Shown: positions 4,489 to 5,030 of the stretch, one piece after another
Layout of the letters: each line of letters begins with the position of its first letter
How positions within the stretch are numbered: position 1 is the first letter of the stretch
NCBI GenBank assembly: GCA_047619205.1
Contig: JBLHJR010000116.1
Span: 1-5,030, forward strand
DNA length: 5,030 bases
Reading direction: 5' to 3'
From: Endobugula sp047619205
GTDB taxonomy: Bacteria; Pseudomonadota; Gammaproteobacteria; Pseudomonadales; Cellvibrionaceae
Translations under genes and position numbers: made by a program
The notes under the pieces: generated by a model
Told to the model about the DNA's origin: nothing
Database searches by the model: none
The model's input: only the letters and a program-made list of their open reading frames with translations

Positions 4489-5030
4489 GTGGTTTTAGAT
4501 AATATAGATATTGATCAAACACTAAGCGAGGTTGAACGCCTACTTAAAGACGACAAGCAGATGTCGCCGTCACTGAAATCGTTGATCAGCGTTTTGGTCG
4601 TGATCATTAAACTGCTGACCAACCGAGTGGGATTAAACAGCAGTAAACCGCCCTCGTCTGACCTCAACAAGAAAAAGCAGGTCAGAAAAAAGTCGACAAA
4701 AAATACTGGCGGCCAACTGGGTCACGTTGGCAAGACACTCGTACAAGTTGATGAGCCCGATGAGTTTGATTTTATAAGAATTGATCGCCGTACGTTGCCA
4801 AAAGGCAATTACGAATGTGATGGTGTGGAAAAGCGGCAGGTTTTTGATATTAATATTTCACGTTGGGTGGTTGAATACCAAGCGGAGGTGCTCATCGATA
4901 AGACAAGCGGTAAGCGCTTTACCGCGCCTTTTCCTGAGGCTGTTGGCAAAGCGGTTCAATATGGCAACAGGCTAAAAGCGCACGCCGTGTACATGTCACA
5001 ATATCAATTACTACCTTACAAGCGTGTTGA
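4221..5030 (+). mobile_element. IS66-family element, left part (predicted terminus at 4221)
   Basis: The extent is inferred from the transposase and from GTAACTACTCAGCGAGTTTA starting at 4221. IS66-family ends usually begin with GTAA, and this lies about 270 bases before the likely start of the transposase, a usual distance. TTTATTTT (4213-4220) would be the 8-bp target duplication. The right end is outside the window. Confidence 0.5.
4489..5030 (+). CDS. IS66-family transposase, N-terminal part (runs off window)
   Basis: The frame is open from 4432 to the window end without a stop. It shows NIDIDQTLSEVERLL, then SSKPPSSDLNKKK and GGQLGHVGKTL, then RIDRRTLPKGNYECDGVEKRQ before VFDINISRWVVEYQAEVL. 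APFPEAVGKAVQYGNRLKAH and VYMSQYQLLPYKRV close the window. These blocks mark an IS66-type transposase of the group that lacks the CxxC zinc-finger residues found in classical TnpC. The catalytic DDE domain lies beyond 5030. There is no ATG before 4561, which is too late. GTG 4489, just ahead of the NIDID block, is the best start but has only a weak GGG ribosome site. The usual LNSxNSSKPP motif is LNSSKPP here, as if three residues were lost. Confidence 0.82.
   Translation, partial: MVLDNIDIDQTLSEVERLLKDDKQMSPSLKSLISVLVVIIKLLTNRVGLNSSKPPSSDLNKKKQVRKKSTKNTGGQLGHVGKTLVQVDEPDEFDFIRIDRRTLPKGNYECDGVEKRQVFDINISRWVVEYQAEVLIDKTSGKRFTAPFPEAVGKAVQYGNRLKAHAVYMSQYQLLPYKRV

Noticed and set aside
4781..4975. 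Open frame of 64 codons on the plus strand
   Set aside because: Lies inside the IS66 transposase in a different frame; the transposase frame carries the conserved motifs.
1..5030. CRISPR arrays, tRNA or rRNA genes
   Set aside because: No regularly spaced repeats, no cloverleaf with a conserved T-arm and no rRNA-like stretches were seen on either strand.

Overview
The window looks like an accessory region of a gammaproteobacterial chromosome, possibly from a marine or aquatic lineage. The evidence is an AphA-like PadR regulator with AphA-type operators, a YefM-YoeB pair very close to that of E. coli, proteobacterial YHS, DUF2306-like and DUF6622-like proteins, and moderate GC. No species can be named from the sequence.

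Left edge (1-518): two insertion sequences meet. On the minus strand, positions 66 down to 1 encode what looks like the first 22 residues of an ISL3-type transposase. From about 108 to 478 on the plus strand lies the 3' part of an IS3-family transposase, with the last two residues of its DD(35)E triad, followed by a probable right terminal repeat ending at 518. The ISL3-type element appears to have inserted into, and cut off, the IS3 copy.

Centre (577-3003): a regulated membrane-protein locus. A PadR/AphA-type regulator (1829-2374, plus) diverges from a two-gene minus-strand operon. That operon holds a 7-TM DUF2306-like protein (1738-1091) and a DUF6622-like protein (1087-577) that is broken by an exact 10-bp tandem duplication. 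The 90-bp divergent region carries two palindromes of the form ATATGCA-N6-TGCATA. This matches the operator known for AphA, and the two boxes overlap a well-formed minus-strand promoter. Next comes an exported YHS-domain protein (2503-3003) with an FNR-like dyad in its promoter.

Right (3004-5030): a decayed TVP38/TMEM64 membrane-protein fragment (3205 to about 3506) ends at a junction marked by a GGGACAGGCAC-type repeat. A complete yefM-yoeB toxin-antitoxin module follows (3623-4128), with four GTAC cores arranged symmetrically over its promoter. Two more copies of the GGACAGG motif come after it. From a predicted terminus at 4221 (GTAA...) an IS66-family element of the type lacking zinc-finger cysteines runs off the end of the window.

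Overall this is a patchwork: three IS families, one toxin-antitoxin module and two broken genes surround a small, apparently functional regulatory island. I see no complete novel defence or biosynthetic system. The most informative signals are the AphA-type operators, the duplication-frameshifted gene, and the repeat-flanked toxin-antitoxin insertion.
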